Shown: positions 46,441 to 58,344, numbered from the stretch's first letter. The stretch is 64,000 nucleotides of DNA from Sophora flavescens (GCA_030762895.1 CM061063.1:217722103-217786102), one strand, 5' to 3'. A program made the numbers and translations. Notes: generated from the letters alone by a model not told the origin.

Positions 46441-47621
46441 CAAGCACTCCCTGCATGAATTCAGATGCTAGCCGGTCAAGGTTATCGAGAGTGTTTCACA
46501 ATCAATTATAGTACCATTATGTGCTCTAATAACTCCTTCCGAATGTTCTCTTAACTCCAGAGTTAGGGTCAAATCTTCCTTGAGATTGTGTAGGAATGGG
46601 ACTATGCAGTTTCAATTAGTTACCTCTATTCTCGGGTCTCTGTGAAATAACAGTGTCTAGTCATGCTTGATGAGGTTATGGTCACACTGATTTGTGTACG
46701 ATTGACTATATGTGCATGTGTTATCTGTTACTTGTATATACTGGACTGTTTGACTAAGATATATGTTTACATGGATATGACTATATGCTATGTGGTGTCG
46801 TGCTATTTTCATATCTGCCATATGCTGTGATGTTTGGGAATCTCACCTCCTTATTTTATATTGCCTATGTCGGCTGGCTATGTGCCTTCTGTGTTCTTTT
46901 GAGAAGACTGAGATTTCAAGATATCGCTTGGCTGATTCATCATAGAGATTGAGGTTAGAGCTTGCAGACGATAGGTTGGAGTTTATAGTGGACGTCTTCC
47001 AGCTTTCAGATGGTCCAAGATGATGATCTTTGTGTTTTTTGTCATGCCTGGCCTTCGTTTTCTTGAGACAGCATGATTGTCGTTGGTTTGTAGGCTATGA
47101 CTTTCTCCTTGGTAAGGGAAAGGACTTAGTCAGAGAGCTACTTTGGTAGTGACTCTAGTAGTGTCATTTGTGACGATGTTGATAGTGGACTCAAATAGAG
47201 TTTCCATTAGATCTCGTCAGTTGGGTTTATCCTTCTCACGATGTAGGAGAGAGGATGGTCTTTTATATTTTAGTTTGGCCAGATTGGGATGTCTAGGAGT
47301 TAGTGTTATCATTAATGGAGTTGCGACTCCAAGTATCTTATATTTTAGGAGCTGCGTCTCCATAGCTTTATGTTGGGTCTGTGTATTTTTATGTTTTCTG
47401 GTTATGAGTCGGGTTGGGTGTTTATGTAAATGACTTTCGAAGTTATAATCTTAATTATGACTATGGAATATTTTATTGAACAGTCATTTGATTCCAAGTA
47501 TTTATATTGATGTCTTGTGAAAAAGAAAAAAAATTACGCCATTATATTAAAGGAATTTAATTAACCTACTTTTCGGTATTAAAATGTCACGGAAAATGTA
47601 GCGCTCGAGAAGGATGTTACA
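46440..47621 (+). repeat. 5' LTR of element D, left-truncated
   Basis: Aligns with about 52710-53425 plus 58345-58818. A ~60-bp segment present at 52769-52830 is missing after ACCATTATGTG (about 46520); TGTG occurs at both deletion ends in the longer copy. Left boundary approximate. Confidence 0.83.
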
Positions 47622-47626
47622 TTAGG

Positions 47627-47741
47627 TGGTATCAGAGATGGCCAAGTCTTTTGGGCTTGGGGTATAGGTCTGTCTTCGTTTGTGTTGTGTTTTCTCTTAT
47701 TATTTTGTGTTGTTATGTGTTCTTGGTTTCGTGAAGACCAA
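47627..47741 (+). other. Primer site, leader and leader hairpin of element D
   Basis: TGGTATCAGAGATGG is the primer site. The hairpin TTGGTTTC-GT-GAAGACCAA (47723-47741, one bulged G) starts 96 nt after the primer site starts. The stem sequence is quite different from A-C. Confidence 0.55.
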
Positions 47742-48199
47742 TGTTTGAAAGGATGACGACCTTGGTCTATCTTTTTTTGTGTTTATGTTTTAGTCACGTT
47801 GTTCCGAAGGGAGACAACGATGTTTGTTATTCTCTTGATTATTTTTTCTAAGGAGGAATAATAGTGGATAGAATTATGATGCCTAGTTTTGCTTTAAGTT
47901 TGTCATCCTTAACCTTTGTAAGGATTGACTGCCTTTTTGGCTGAAACGGAGAACAGAACCGTTGCTAAGGAAGTTTTCAAGGTAATCTTCTAAACGAGTT
48001 CTTTTCTTGCAAAGTTTGGGGCATATCGGATAATGTAGATTTGCGACTACGCTAAGACGAAATGTTTGTTAGAATATGTTAGTTGTTTTGAGTTCCATCA
48101 ACTATCGCGTATAAAGCCGCTAAGGAAACAATCATAACGAGAGTGAACTCAAAAGAGGAGTGACAAGGAAACTAGTGACGTCAGTGTACTTTTAAAGCT

Positions 48200-48560
48200 G
48201 TCTAAGATGTGGAAAATGATATGCAACTAGAAACTGCAACGATAAGGAGATCATTTGTTTCCAATATGGAAAGCCGGATCACACTGTGAAAGTTTGCAAG
48301 CAGTGACTTTCTAAAAGAATTGGTAGAGTGAGTCAACTCGTGACTACAACATTACATTGCATGACTGTGGGAGTGATCACAAAAGAAGCCACTACATCCT
48401 CAGAGGTCTTGCCTATTCTCGATATGGAGAATCGGGGCATACAACAAGTAGGTGTGATCAATCTGTGGGAAAATGTACCATAGAGAGTAAACTTTCGACT
48501 ATAATGTTTGGTTCGAACACGAGTCATTCTAAATTCCCTATGAATGTGTGAGATATTCTT
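48200..48560 (+). pseudogene. Gag nucleocapsid relic of element D (decayed zinc knuckles)
   Basis: CFQYGKPDHTVKVC at 48256-48297 is a CCHC knuckle with the second Cys changed to Tyr. A second knuckle-like string SRYGESGHTTSRC lies at about 48418-48456 in another frame. No capsid domain or pol motif recognised between 47742 and 49602, although the length (about 1.9 kb) equals that of element C. Confidence 0.55.
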
Positions 48561-49067
48561 ATCACTTTTCTTTATTGATTATTTCTTTGTTTCCATCTTG
48601 ATTCGAGTTGATTTGATTTCACTGTTCATCTCCAATGGTTTATGTTTTGTGTGAGCCAATCAAGATTTGTATTCTTCTGTCATCATTGATATAATGACTT
48701 TTTACAATCGTTGGTTAACCAACCCTTGTGGGTTAAATCTGTTTGAATTATTCGTTGTTGTGGAGAACTAATTTTTATGAACTTGATCATTTGCCTTTTC
48801 CGCAAATGAATACAACTGAGAAAGGGAGTAATATCTTTAAGATAATATCTTGTTAGCCTTCACAGGAAAAAGTCATAAAATTCCCTTGGGGATGAAAACT
48901 CTGGCAATTTATTTCATCTTTTGTGCCAAGTGAATCAGAGTTACCTCGAGTGAGGGAACTCGCAAAATTTTTAAGGATGCATTTTTAAAGACCAAGAGTA
49001 TTTTCCACTTGCATTCTAGACTCTTGAGAAGAAAAAAAAAATATTATTTTCATATTTGTCTTTCGAA

Positions 49068-49142
49068 GGAAGTTCTCGTGGAAGGATGAACTTTATTAGA
49101 GTCACGTTTGTAAATATGTGGGTGTACAACGTATTTTTACAT
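49068..49142 (+). repeat. Non-coding module shared by elements B, C and D (D copy)
   Basis: Reads GATGAACTTTATTAGAGTCA, then CGTTTGTAAATATGTG and ACGTATTTTTAC. Aligns with 25034-25100 and 35085-35150. Confidence 0.62.
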
Positions 49143-49602
49143 TTAGGAACCTATTAAATACCATTTTTGCAAATTGAATACCATTTGTCTTCTCTTCATT
49201 TTACTTTGTTCTCTCTCGTGAGAGTGGAACAGAAGGATTTATTCCTCTTTTTCCGAAAACTTCATGTTCAAATTTAAGTTTTTATCTCATCACTGGTGTG
49301 TTAGAATCGCCACCGGATATAGAGTCGGAGTTTCGTATCACTTACATGTCAGGATTTATCCGATATCTATATACTTTATTCAGCTTGACATTCAAACTAT
49401 CTGAATGTAATTTGAGTTTCAGAAATTTAAAGAGGTTTTACTTTGAGTGTTTTCTCGTGACCTACCACAAATACAATATAAGTTTGAAAGAGAGCTTAAT
49501 CTATGAGGTACATCATGTCATGTGTTGAGCGATGAGGATGTTGCACATCCGAGACACGAGATAGAAGCACGGTGTCCACATTTGTTTTCTTTAGATGAGA
49601 GA

Positions 49603-49638
49603 ATTTCGGGGACGAAAATCCTTTTAGTGGGGTAGTGT
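49603..49638 (+). other. Pre-LTR hairpin and polypurine tract of element D
   Basis: ATTTCG-GGGA-CGAAAAT, loop GGGA, 19 nt before the LTR, with TTTTAGTGGGGTAG as priming tract. Confidence 0.62.
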
Positions 49639-52600
49639 TGTAACATCACAGTTCTTTCGTATATGTTTAATTATTTTATTGGAATAATTAATTATCTGGA
49701 CGTTTATTTTTGTTCATTTTTATGTTGTTTAGTTTGAGTAATTTTATTTATTCGTTTAAATTATTTTATTCACTGTTAGCAATGTGTTACTGCAGTGTAT
49801 AAACACTTGCTAGACAATAATATTACGCTATTGTCTCTATTATTATTTGTCTAGAAACGTGTTTTAAATAATATGATTCAAAGGAATTTATTTTCAGATG
49901 TTACTCTAATTAATTTTAGATTTGAAAATAAATTAGTTTAGTGTTAACTAGAGATTAATTTTTGGATCACTGATTTTCTTGGTTGATCAGTTCAATCGTT
50001 AATCTTTACTCTATTTTGAATTTTGAAAGTATATATTTGTCATTCATTATTTTTAGATCCAATGATCAATATTATTATTCTTTTTCTAAACTCTATCTTA
50101 ACCACACAATTTACCTATTACTAAGTAAATGAAAAAAAAACACAAAAAGAACATAAAGGTTCCTCTCCTCTCTGCCCAGTACACACGACCTCTTCCCCCA
50201 CTTCTTGCTTTCTTTTTTTCTCTCTTCTTCTTCCTCCTCACTTCATCTTCTTCATCCTCCACCCTAGCTCACAGTGCTGACCAGCCGCCGCCTGAGCAAC
50301 GTCCGACCACCCTTTGACCTCTATGTCACCGTCGCTTAGCGCATAAAGTGAGGGGAAACGACGATCGCAGGGGCTGTCACCGTCGTGTCGTTGTCCAGCC
50401 GCGAGCGTCTCCTACACCTCATCGTCTTCTAGCCGCACTAGTAGGGAGGAGCCGACTGCGTACTAAGCTGCCCCATGTGTGGTCCGTTTGGCTTCCGTTT
50501 GGTTGTTGTCCTCACCGGAGTCGTCGCCACAGCGGCCGCGCCGGAGGTCCCAGCAGCCACCACTTCTCTTCCTTCCTCCTTCGGTGAGTGAAACCTCATC
50601 TATTTTGTTCAGATTCAAAAAAACCCCAAATTGATTTTGAAACCCTAACCCTAGCTTTTGAATTCTCTTTTGGATTTTGAAATTGAACCTTGTTTTATGC
50701 AATTGGGATTGTGAATTAGTGTTTCCCTAAATCAATTTCACGATTTTTTTAAGTAGATTGGTTTTTCCCCAAATTATGATATGAACCCTAAAGTCCCAAT
50801 CTGATTTTATTTGAAATTGGTTATGTTTTTGTGAAATTAACTATGTTTCCATGTAATTGGGACTGTTAATTGATGTTTTGACACACTGATTTCGCATTTC
50901 TAATGTCAAATCAATTTTCCCCAATTTTGATGATGAATCTTAATTTTCCCAAAACTATTTTTTATCGAAATTGGTTCTATTTTGTAAAATTTAGTGTTTA
51001 AATCAACTTAAAGTGAGTTGTTGATGATGAGTACCTATTTGTCTGATATGTCTTATTGTTGAAAATGTTTTGACTCCCTCTTTGGGATGTTGTCGTGGTT
51101 GTGTTTGCTTGGGGAAGCAGGTTTTATATTGTTCGGGAGTTGTCAGGAGTTGTCTGCACATGTCGCAAGGTGTCAGAGGAAACTGGAGCGCCCAGTCGGG
51201 TTATTAGTTGGAGCTTAGTTTTGTATAGCTTCGATCTGAGGGAATCTGACTGTTGAAAACCAAGCAAATGATCTCCCCTTGTCTACAAGAGGTAAGGAGG
51301 GAGTGAACCACATCACACCATATTGGTGGATGTGAAGATGGCTTTATTTATCTGGTTGCCGGAAAATCCTAAATCAAGGATTATCCACTTTGTTTATTCA
51401 GTCCCTTATGAGGACATTATTGTAGTGGTTAATTGTTGTTGGATTTATGTTTAATTGGTGTGATTGATTGGTTGGAAAATGATTTCTATCACATTGAAAA
51501 CCATCACTTTGATCATTGGATCAAAAGTGAGGATTTAATAATTGGTTATTGGTTATAACTTGATTATTGTGATGATTTCATATAACTTTATATCATGTTT
51601 CAAGAGGTAATGATATTGAATTTTTGAAGAGATTAAAATGGTAAAATGGACCAAAGGTAAATAATTTGACCAACACTATTTTTGGGAGTTGGAAACTGTT
51701 TTTGACACTTAACTAAGTGTCCTAAGATTCCAAAATGAATTATTAACCTTTAGAATCAAAGAGTTTATGGAAAGGAATTTCCCAATTTTCAAACTTAGAA
51801 GCTTTCGGTCAAGTTTTAAGACTTTTGAGTGAAATGTTATTCAATACCTTAATTTGGTATTTTAATGCCTTAAAATGAGTATTAGAACCTAGATAATTGA
51901 TGATTTTGAGTAAAGGAAGCTTATCTTGAAAGTTTAGGGGGTTTGGCCCTAAATCAAGTAAAAAGGGGAAAATCGTCTTTCAATAATTTTACGGAATTGA
52001 AATACTGTTTTGAAGGATTTGGTATCAATATACCTATGAGACAATATTACTTCCAAAATGATTTGGTTTTAGACAAAGGGTGTTGATTCTGGATAAAAGT
52101 GGTTTTGGATTTCAAGACTAGTATTTCAAGTTAAATGGAAAACCAAAGTCGAGGATGGCTTAGTGAAAACAAAGACTTAATGATTATGACTCGAGTGGAG
52201 CAAAACCATATGTTATATAGTAAGGACGATTCACTTATCCTTACCTACATAATACTTAATGACAGAGTACTTTAAGGTTACTTGCTTGACAAGCAATCCT
52301 GTTCGGGAATGGACTTAAAGTGGCATAATTGAGTTGGTGACGAATGACCAACCTTCATAATGTACTAAAGCATTGAAACATGGATAGTCCAATGAGGGGT
52401 GATTGCAAACAGGTTGGTACTATCTGCTTTGCCTCTAGAATGGCTTTTGGTTTCCGTAAGGAACCCCAAAAATTATCCAGTGGATAAATATGAACGCACA
52501 CGCCATTAACGACTTTATTTCTTAAACACATAGTTGATACTATGTTCCGTAGGGCCTTTGTGCCTAGGAAGTTGAGCCGACATGTATGTGAGCATGAGGA

Positions 52601-53425
52601 CGTGCCAGTGACGATCTTAAATGGTCTTGGGGATGGTTAGGATAGGAGGGTCACAAATATCTAGTTGGTGATTCTTTTTGGTCATGGCGTTCCATGCAAT
52701 ACACTGACATCAACAACTAGATGGTAGTTGGTCAAGGTTATCGAGAGTGTTTCACAATGAATTATAGTACCACTATGTGGCTGTTACTATTGAATGCACA
52801 AGATGCCTACTACTGGAAGTTGTGATACATGTGCTCTAATCACTCCTTCCGAATTTTCTCTTAGATCCGGAGTTACGGTCAAATTTTCCTTGAGTCTGTG
52901 TAGGAATGAGACCATGCAGTTTCAATCGATTACCTCTTTTGGTCTCGTGAACTAACAAAGTGTCGATCATGCTTGATGGGGTTATGGTCACACCGATTTG
53001 TGTATTGTTGATTTGTATGTGCACGTGTTATCTATTACTTGTATATCTTTGGACTGTTTGACTGAGATATATGTTTACATGGATATGAATATATTCTATG
53101 TGGTGTCGTTCTATTTTCATATCTGCCATATGTTGTGATGTTTGGGAATCTCACCTCCTTATTTTATATTGCCTATGTCGGCTGGCTATGAGCCTTCTGT
53201 GTTCTTTTGAGAATACTGAGATTTCAAGATGTCGCTAGGATGATTCATCATAGAGATTGAGGTTTGAGCTTGCAGACTATAGGTTGGAGTTTCTAGTGGA
53301 CGTCTTCCGGCTTTCAGATGGTCCCAGAAGATGATCTTTGTGTTTTCTGTCACACTTGACCTTTCTTTTCTCGAGACAGGCATGATTGTCGTTGGTTTGT
53401 AGGCTATGACTTTCTCCTTGGTAAG
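49639..53425 (+). repeat. 3' LTR of element D, first part
   Basis: From TGTAACATCACAG to the insertion point of element E at GTAAG. CT-rich leader-like sequence at 50160-50260. Short GC-rich frames at 50280-50590 lie within the LTR and are not supported as genes. Confidence 0.86.
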
Positions 53426-54744
53426 TGACACGCTGTCGCGCACGCGTCAAAAAGCGAGCGATTTGTAAAAATATGTAGCAAGGGGGCGACAACTCGAGTA
53501 TCGTCTCACAAGGACTCTTAGGTTGTTGTTAACAGAAAAAGTCTGATTTTGTGGGGTTTTGGATATTTGAAATTAAATAAAGAAAACAAAGCAGAAAACT
53601 ATGCAAACTAAATAACTATCAAATAGCTAAAAACAATCAACCTACTGCTTTCGGTTTCCCACTATCATCGGTTCATATAATTCCAAGCCCTAAGTGGATT
53701 CTATTCTCTTTTCGATTGTAACATCAATTAACAAGCGAAACTGACGCTACGAGACATATGTTCTTAATTCCGAATTAAGAAAACGGATTAAGCCCTTCGT
53801 GAATTAAGCAAACACGAATTGAACACACGCGAATTAAGCAAAAGCGATTAAGTTTAGGAACACACAATCATCGAAACAAATCAATATATATTCTATATAA
53901 TCCTGAATTAAGCAAACAGAACATACAGAACAAATATTGAAAGAGAATAGCAATGAGTTCAGGAATTAAAGAACCTCAAGCGGCAGTGCAAACTGGTTAC
54001 AGTAGATTGATCAAGGAGACTAGTTCTCCATTACAAAAGAAACACCAAACTCTAAACCTAATTCGCAGCCGTCACTATCTAAAAAGAAAAGAAAAGGAGA
54101 AGAAGATCAATTCTGCCCTAAAACAGACTATAAATACAGATTCTGGGTTGCGCGCGCTCGCGGGGCGAAACATGTTTCGTGAGGCGAATCTTATGAAGAA
54201 ATCTACAATGTTTGGACTTCTCACGAGACTAAGAATGGATTGCAAGGCGAGGAATGCAAGAGTCTTCTTATTGTGCCCATCATGAGTATCAGGGCCTAGG
54301 CGTTATGGCTTCTGGTCTTCAGTCTCGCGAGGCGATACATGGATTCACGAGGCGACACAGAAAGGTTTGCATGTTATGGAACAGTCAGCCTTCAGGCTCG
54401 CGAGGCGAGAAGAGGATTCGCGTGGCGAGACAGAGAGGAGGACTTTCTGCTGTTCAGGCTGCTCTCATGTTCGTGAGGCGAGTAGAATCTCGCGTGGCGA
54501 ATACTTCCAGGATTGCAATTTCCCCTGTTTGTTCATTCCCTTGACTTTAAGTTAACCTGAAAACAATGAAATAGCCATAAGTGCTTTATTTGACTCAAAA
54601 TTGGCTAAATTAACCTAAAACTACTTAAACGACACAAAATGTTGCTTGAAGACAATCGAGTATAATTTGGGTGAAAACGAAATATAATTAGCACAAAACC
54701 ATGGTCATACTAGCCATAAAACTAGATGAGCCAGAGGCTGATCA
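53426..54744 (-). repeat. 3' LTR of element E (complete)
   Basis: Plus-strand reading starts TGACACGCTGTCGCGC and ends GAGGCTGATCA. It contains a recurring TCGCGAGGCGAA-like motif (about 54140-54500). The matching part of the other LTR is 57593-58339. Confidence 0.9.
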
Positions 54745-54785
54745 AAATACCCCAAACTTAAACTTTGCTTGTCCCCAAGCAAACT
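54745..54785 (-). other. Pre-LTR hairpin and polypurine tract of element E
   Basis: On the minus strand TTTGCTTG-GGGA-CAAGCAAA is a perfect 8-bp stem with a GGGA loop, then AGTTTAAGTTTGGGGT as priming tract, then the LTR. 19 nt separate hairpin (54764-54783) and LTR, as in A, C and D. Confidence 0.7.
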
Positions 54786-56152
54786 AAAACTCAAAAAAGA
54801 CTCAGACTTGGCAAGCTTGAAGGTTTCAATCAAATTCGCACAAATTTCATGCAATTTAACAAAACAATTTTCCTTCAATGATTTCCCCCTTTCCAACAAA
54901 GCAATCCCCACATTCGTTTACTTTAAACAATTGAGAATTTCATCATTCATGCAGTCAATAATCTAAGCAAGGGATCCAAGTTACACACAAAAGGGAGATC
55001 ACCAAATTCAAACAATCGCCTTCCTCACAAGGGAATTTAGTGTTTCACTCATTCGCTCAGTTTGTCTAGGCTAACAACATTTCACTCAGTTTCACTTTTA
55101 AGAGAACTTCCCATGAATTTGATTTTCATCTCAAAATGGTTCCCACGGAAAACATGCATGCAACATCAAAAGGTCTTTTAAGGTTGTAATGGGGCCTGTC
55201 TAATGGTAGGATATTCAAAGGTACTAGGCTTAAGTCCCTAGGAACTAAGAGATCATGAGCATTTTGATACATTGAAATTCCAGTCAAATTCCTATTTCCA
55301 TTTTTCTTTATGCTTTTGGGCGACTACAGCCTTTTCCTTCTAATACCCTTTTTGACATTTTTGCACTTTTTTTTTCTTTTTTTTCTTTTTTTTCTCTCTT
55401 TTTTTTTCTTGCCCTTTGGCTCCAACCTTTATATTTTTCTTTTTCTCAATCCCAAACAACACATCATATCCTTGTAGCCACCCCAAACTTAGTTTCTTAC
55501 AACCATTCTCTTACTAAGCTTCCATGCTCTCCTAATCCTAAGATTGGGTTAACATGGTTTTTCAGATTTTAGGCTCATAACATAGGGTCATCAAGAAATA
55601 ATAGGCTAATTAGGCTCAAAGGGGCTAACTAGGGAACATGCATTAGGGATGGTTCTTTTCAGGCCAAGTAGTTAATTCAAAGAAAATCTGCCTAAATCAT
55701 TTGATGCAAACACATAGACATGCAAACCATGAAGAGATTCAAGCAAATTCGGGAAAGTGCAGCTCAAAAGTGATTCACCCAGTTAAAAACATGCTGGAGG
55801 CTCAAATCCTCACCTGGACAATTTCTCAAATAGTTTGACCGAGATTCTATCCCTAGTGTGTGCACCCTATCACCCCAAACTTATCAAAAATCATGCAGTC
55901 ACAATGAAATATCTCAAAGTTCAATTTTAAATTTTTCAAATGGGGATCAATTTTCAATTTTTAAGACCTAGGGGGAAATCATTAATGGTCAACACATAAC
56001 ATGCAATCTATCTATGCAAATTCAACAAAACCCAATCAAACTTGCCGACACAAGACTCAACACACATACTCCTGATCTTCTCAAATTATTCAGGAGCTAA
56101 AAGAAAACAAAACAAAAATAAAGAAAGGCAAAGCAATTAAAAAGAGTAAGGT
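54786..56152 (-). other. Non-coding region of element E between gag and 3' LTR
   Basis: No pol motif. An A/T-homopolymer region at about 55358-55405 (minus: A-rich) and text such as CCCCAAACTTATC are typical of 3' non-coding parts of Athila/Tat-type elements. Confidence 0.55.
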
Positions 56153-57523
56153 TCAGAGAAAACTCATGGGGGCGGTTCCACCGGGATCCCACTGTCTGTG
56201 ATACAGCGGCCACGGAATGCTCAAAGTACAATATGATCCTCCTGGATCCCATGGCATGCAGCATAAGTATAGGAGTGGGCACTTGATAATTATGGTGACT
56301 CCGCCAAGTGCGGCGGACTTCTCACTCCCCCTCGGGTCAAAGTTGACCTCCTTGTCAACCTTGTCAACAAAGTCCTCCCAATAAAAGTGGGGTTCAACCT
56401 CTTGGACTAGCCATAGTGTCTTCATATCCAAGGGTGCAAAATCCAGAGGCTTGAACTCCATCGCTGGTGGTTCCACAGGGGGAGGCGGCAAATAGGTAGA
56501 GAGGGTCTCTGATGCTGCTTCATCTTCTGCACAATTCCCATCCACTGCATTACCAGATTCATCACCTTCTATATATGCAGTAACCTCAGCACGCACCACA
56601 CCGGTATTCCTCCCATCACAATTGGCACATGCGTAGGAGCCAATGGAATCATTTAATTCCAGAATTTCTTCATCATCCTCTAGCATGACGGAATGGATGT
56701 CCTCCGTATGCCTCTTCCTCTCAATTTCCTTAGTCAAGGGTTCTGATCCTTGAGCTTGTTGCATGGCATTCATTGAAGTGGCAAGCTGTCCAATCTGTGT
56801 CTGCAAGGCCTGAATACTAGCATCCGTTTGCTGCTGAGACTGTGCAATTTGCTGCTGAAACTGGAGATTTTGTGCATTCATTTGAGCAGTCATTTGCTTG
56901 AACAGGTCCTCTAGTGAAGGTCCAGAAGGTACAAAGGTGGTCACTTGGGGAGAGTTCTGTGGTGGTGCCAGCGGTAACATCAGTTGTTGTTGCGTGGGAG
57001 AGTCCCCATACCAAGGGTTTGGATGGTTTCCCCAGCTGGGGTGGTACTCATCAGTGGAAGGGTCAAGAATGTTGTGCCTGTTCTGATTGTTGCCTTGATT
57101 GTAAATATTGGTTGTATATGCTTGAGGTGATTCATTAACTCGTCTAATACCAAATATCTCTCGCCTGATTGATGCAACTCTGAAGGCAGGAAAGTATCTC
57201 ACTAGGAAGACTTTCTTCAAATCAATCCAGCTTGAGACAGAATTCGGCTCAAGACAATACAACCAATCCTTTGCAGCGCCTTCAAGTGAGAGATGAAAGG
57301 CTCTCATCTTGATGTGGTCTTCTGTTATTCCTTCAGGTCTCAGCATTGTAGAACAAACAACCCGGAATTCCTTCAGATGCTCCTGCGGATTCTCACCTAC
57401 AAGACCACTAAACCTTGGCAACCAGTGCATTAAACCAGAAAAATCAGGATAATATATGCATGGTGGTTCATAATTAACATTAGGCATATAACCTTGCATA
57501 TAATTATCCATGGGTAGATTCAC
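56153..57523 (-). CDS. gag-like protein of element E (456 codons, internally deleted)
   Basis: The ATG at 57523 opens MNLPMDNYMQGYMPN. Residues about 30-125 form the retrotransposon gag domain (LPRFSGLVGENPQEHLKEF, AFHLSLEGAAKDWLYCLEP, FLVRYFPAFRVASIRREI). Directly after FGIRR the text changes to VNESPQAYTTNIYN, so the second half of the capsid domain is missing by an in-frame deletion. A Gln-rich probable coiled coil follows at about 205-275 (MTAQMNAQNLQFQQQIAQSQ), then an acidic stretch, then a C-terminus with MPWDPGG and RQWDPGG. No CCHC knuckle. It is open throughout, but with half the capsid domain gone its function is doubtful. Confidence 0.8.
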   Translation of the reverse strand: MNLPMDNYMQGYMPNVNYEPPCIYYPDFSGLMHWLPRFSGLVGENPQEHLKEFRVVCSTMLRPEGITEDHIKMRAFHLSLEGAAKDWLYCLEPNSVSSWIDLKKVFLVRYFPAFRVASIRREIFGIRRVNESPQAYTTNIYNQGNNQNRHNILDPSTDEYHPSWGNHPNPWYGDSPTQQQLMLPLAPPQNSPQVTTFVPSGPSLEDLFKQMTAQMNAQNLQFQQQIAQSQQQTDASIQALQTQIGQLATSMNAMQQAQGSEPLTKEIERKRHTEDIHSVMLEDDEEILELNDSIGSYACANCDGRNTGVVRAEVTAYIEGDESGNAVDGNCAEDEAASETLSTYLPPPPVEPPAMEFKPLDFAPLDMKTLWLVQEVEPHFYWEDFVDKVDKEVNFDPRGSEKSAALGGVTIIIKCPLLYLCCMPWDPGGSYCTLSIPWPLYHRQWDPGGTAPMSFL

Positions 57524-57592
57524 AACCAGACCAATTCAGCAAAATGTTTATTTATTTATTTATTTATTTATTGTCAATAACAACAAGACCAA

Positions 57593-58339
57593 TACAGTAG
57601 ATTGATCAAGGAGACTAGTTCTCCATTACAAAAGAAACACCAAACTCTAAACCTAATTCGCAGTCGTCACTATCTAAAAAGAAAAGAAAAGGAGAAGAAG
57701 ATCAGTTCTGCCCTAAAACAGACTATAAATACAGATTCTGGGTTGCGCGCACTCGCGGGACGAAATATGTTTTGCGAGGCGAATCTTATGAAGAAATCTG
57801 CAACGTTTGGACTTCTCGCGAGGCGAAGAATGGATCGCGAGGAGAGGAATGGAAGAGTCTTCTTATTACGCCTGTTATGAGTATCAGGGCCTAGGCGTTA
57901 TGGCTTCTGGTCTTCAGTCTCACAAGGCGATACATGGATTCGCGAGGAGACACAGAAAGGTTTGCATTTTCTGGAACAGTCAGCCTTCAGGCTCGCGAGG
58001 CAAGAAGAGGATTCGCGGAGCGAGACAGAGAGGAGGAATTTCTGTTGTTCAGGCTGCTCTCATGTTCGCGAGGCGAGTAGAATCTCGCGTGGCGAATACT
58101 TCCAGGATTGCAATTTCCCCTGTTTGTTCATTCCCTTGACTCTAAGTTAACCTGAAAACAATGAAATAGCCATAAGTGCTTTATTTGACTCAAAACTGGC
58201 TAAATTAACCTAAAACTACTTAAACGACTCAAAATGTTGCTTGAAGACAATCGAGTATAATTTGGGTGAAAATGAAATATAATTAGCACAAAACCATGGT
58301 CATACTAGCCATAAAACTAGATGAGCCAGAGGCTGATCA
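57593..58339 (-). repeat. 5' LTR of element E (first 747 bp only)
   Basis: Matches 53998-54744 closely. The remaining 572 bp, which would border the primer site, are absent. Confidence 0.9.
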
Positions 58340-58344
58340 GTAAG

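Larger units (their letters stand above)
53426..58339 (-). mobile_element. Element E: Athila/Tat-type gypsy element, gag only, inserted in D
   Basis: The 5-bp TSD GTAAG is at 53421-53425 and 58340-58344. Orientation is minus: the 3' LTR is 53426-54744 (1319 bp, TGATCAGCC to GCGTGTCA when read on minus), its polypurine region is next to it at 54745-54785, gag is at 56153-57523, and the 5' LTR at 57593-58339 keeps only its first 747 bp. The end of the 5' LTR, the primer site and the start of the leader are deleted and replaced by a (TTTA)n stretch (57547-57572). No pol. Confidence 0.9.

Noticed and set aside
50129..50702. GC-rich open frames in the LTR of element D, including a signal-peptide-like start
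   Set aside because: They sit in the leader-like part of the LTR, have no counterpart in the other elements and show no family motif.
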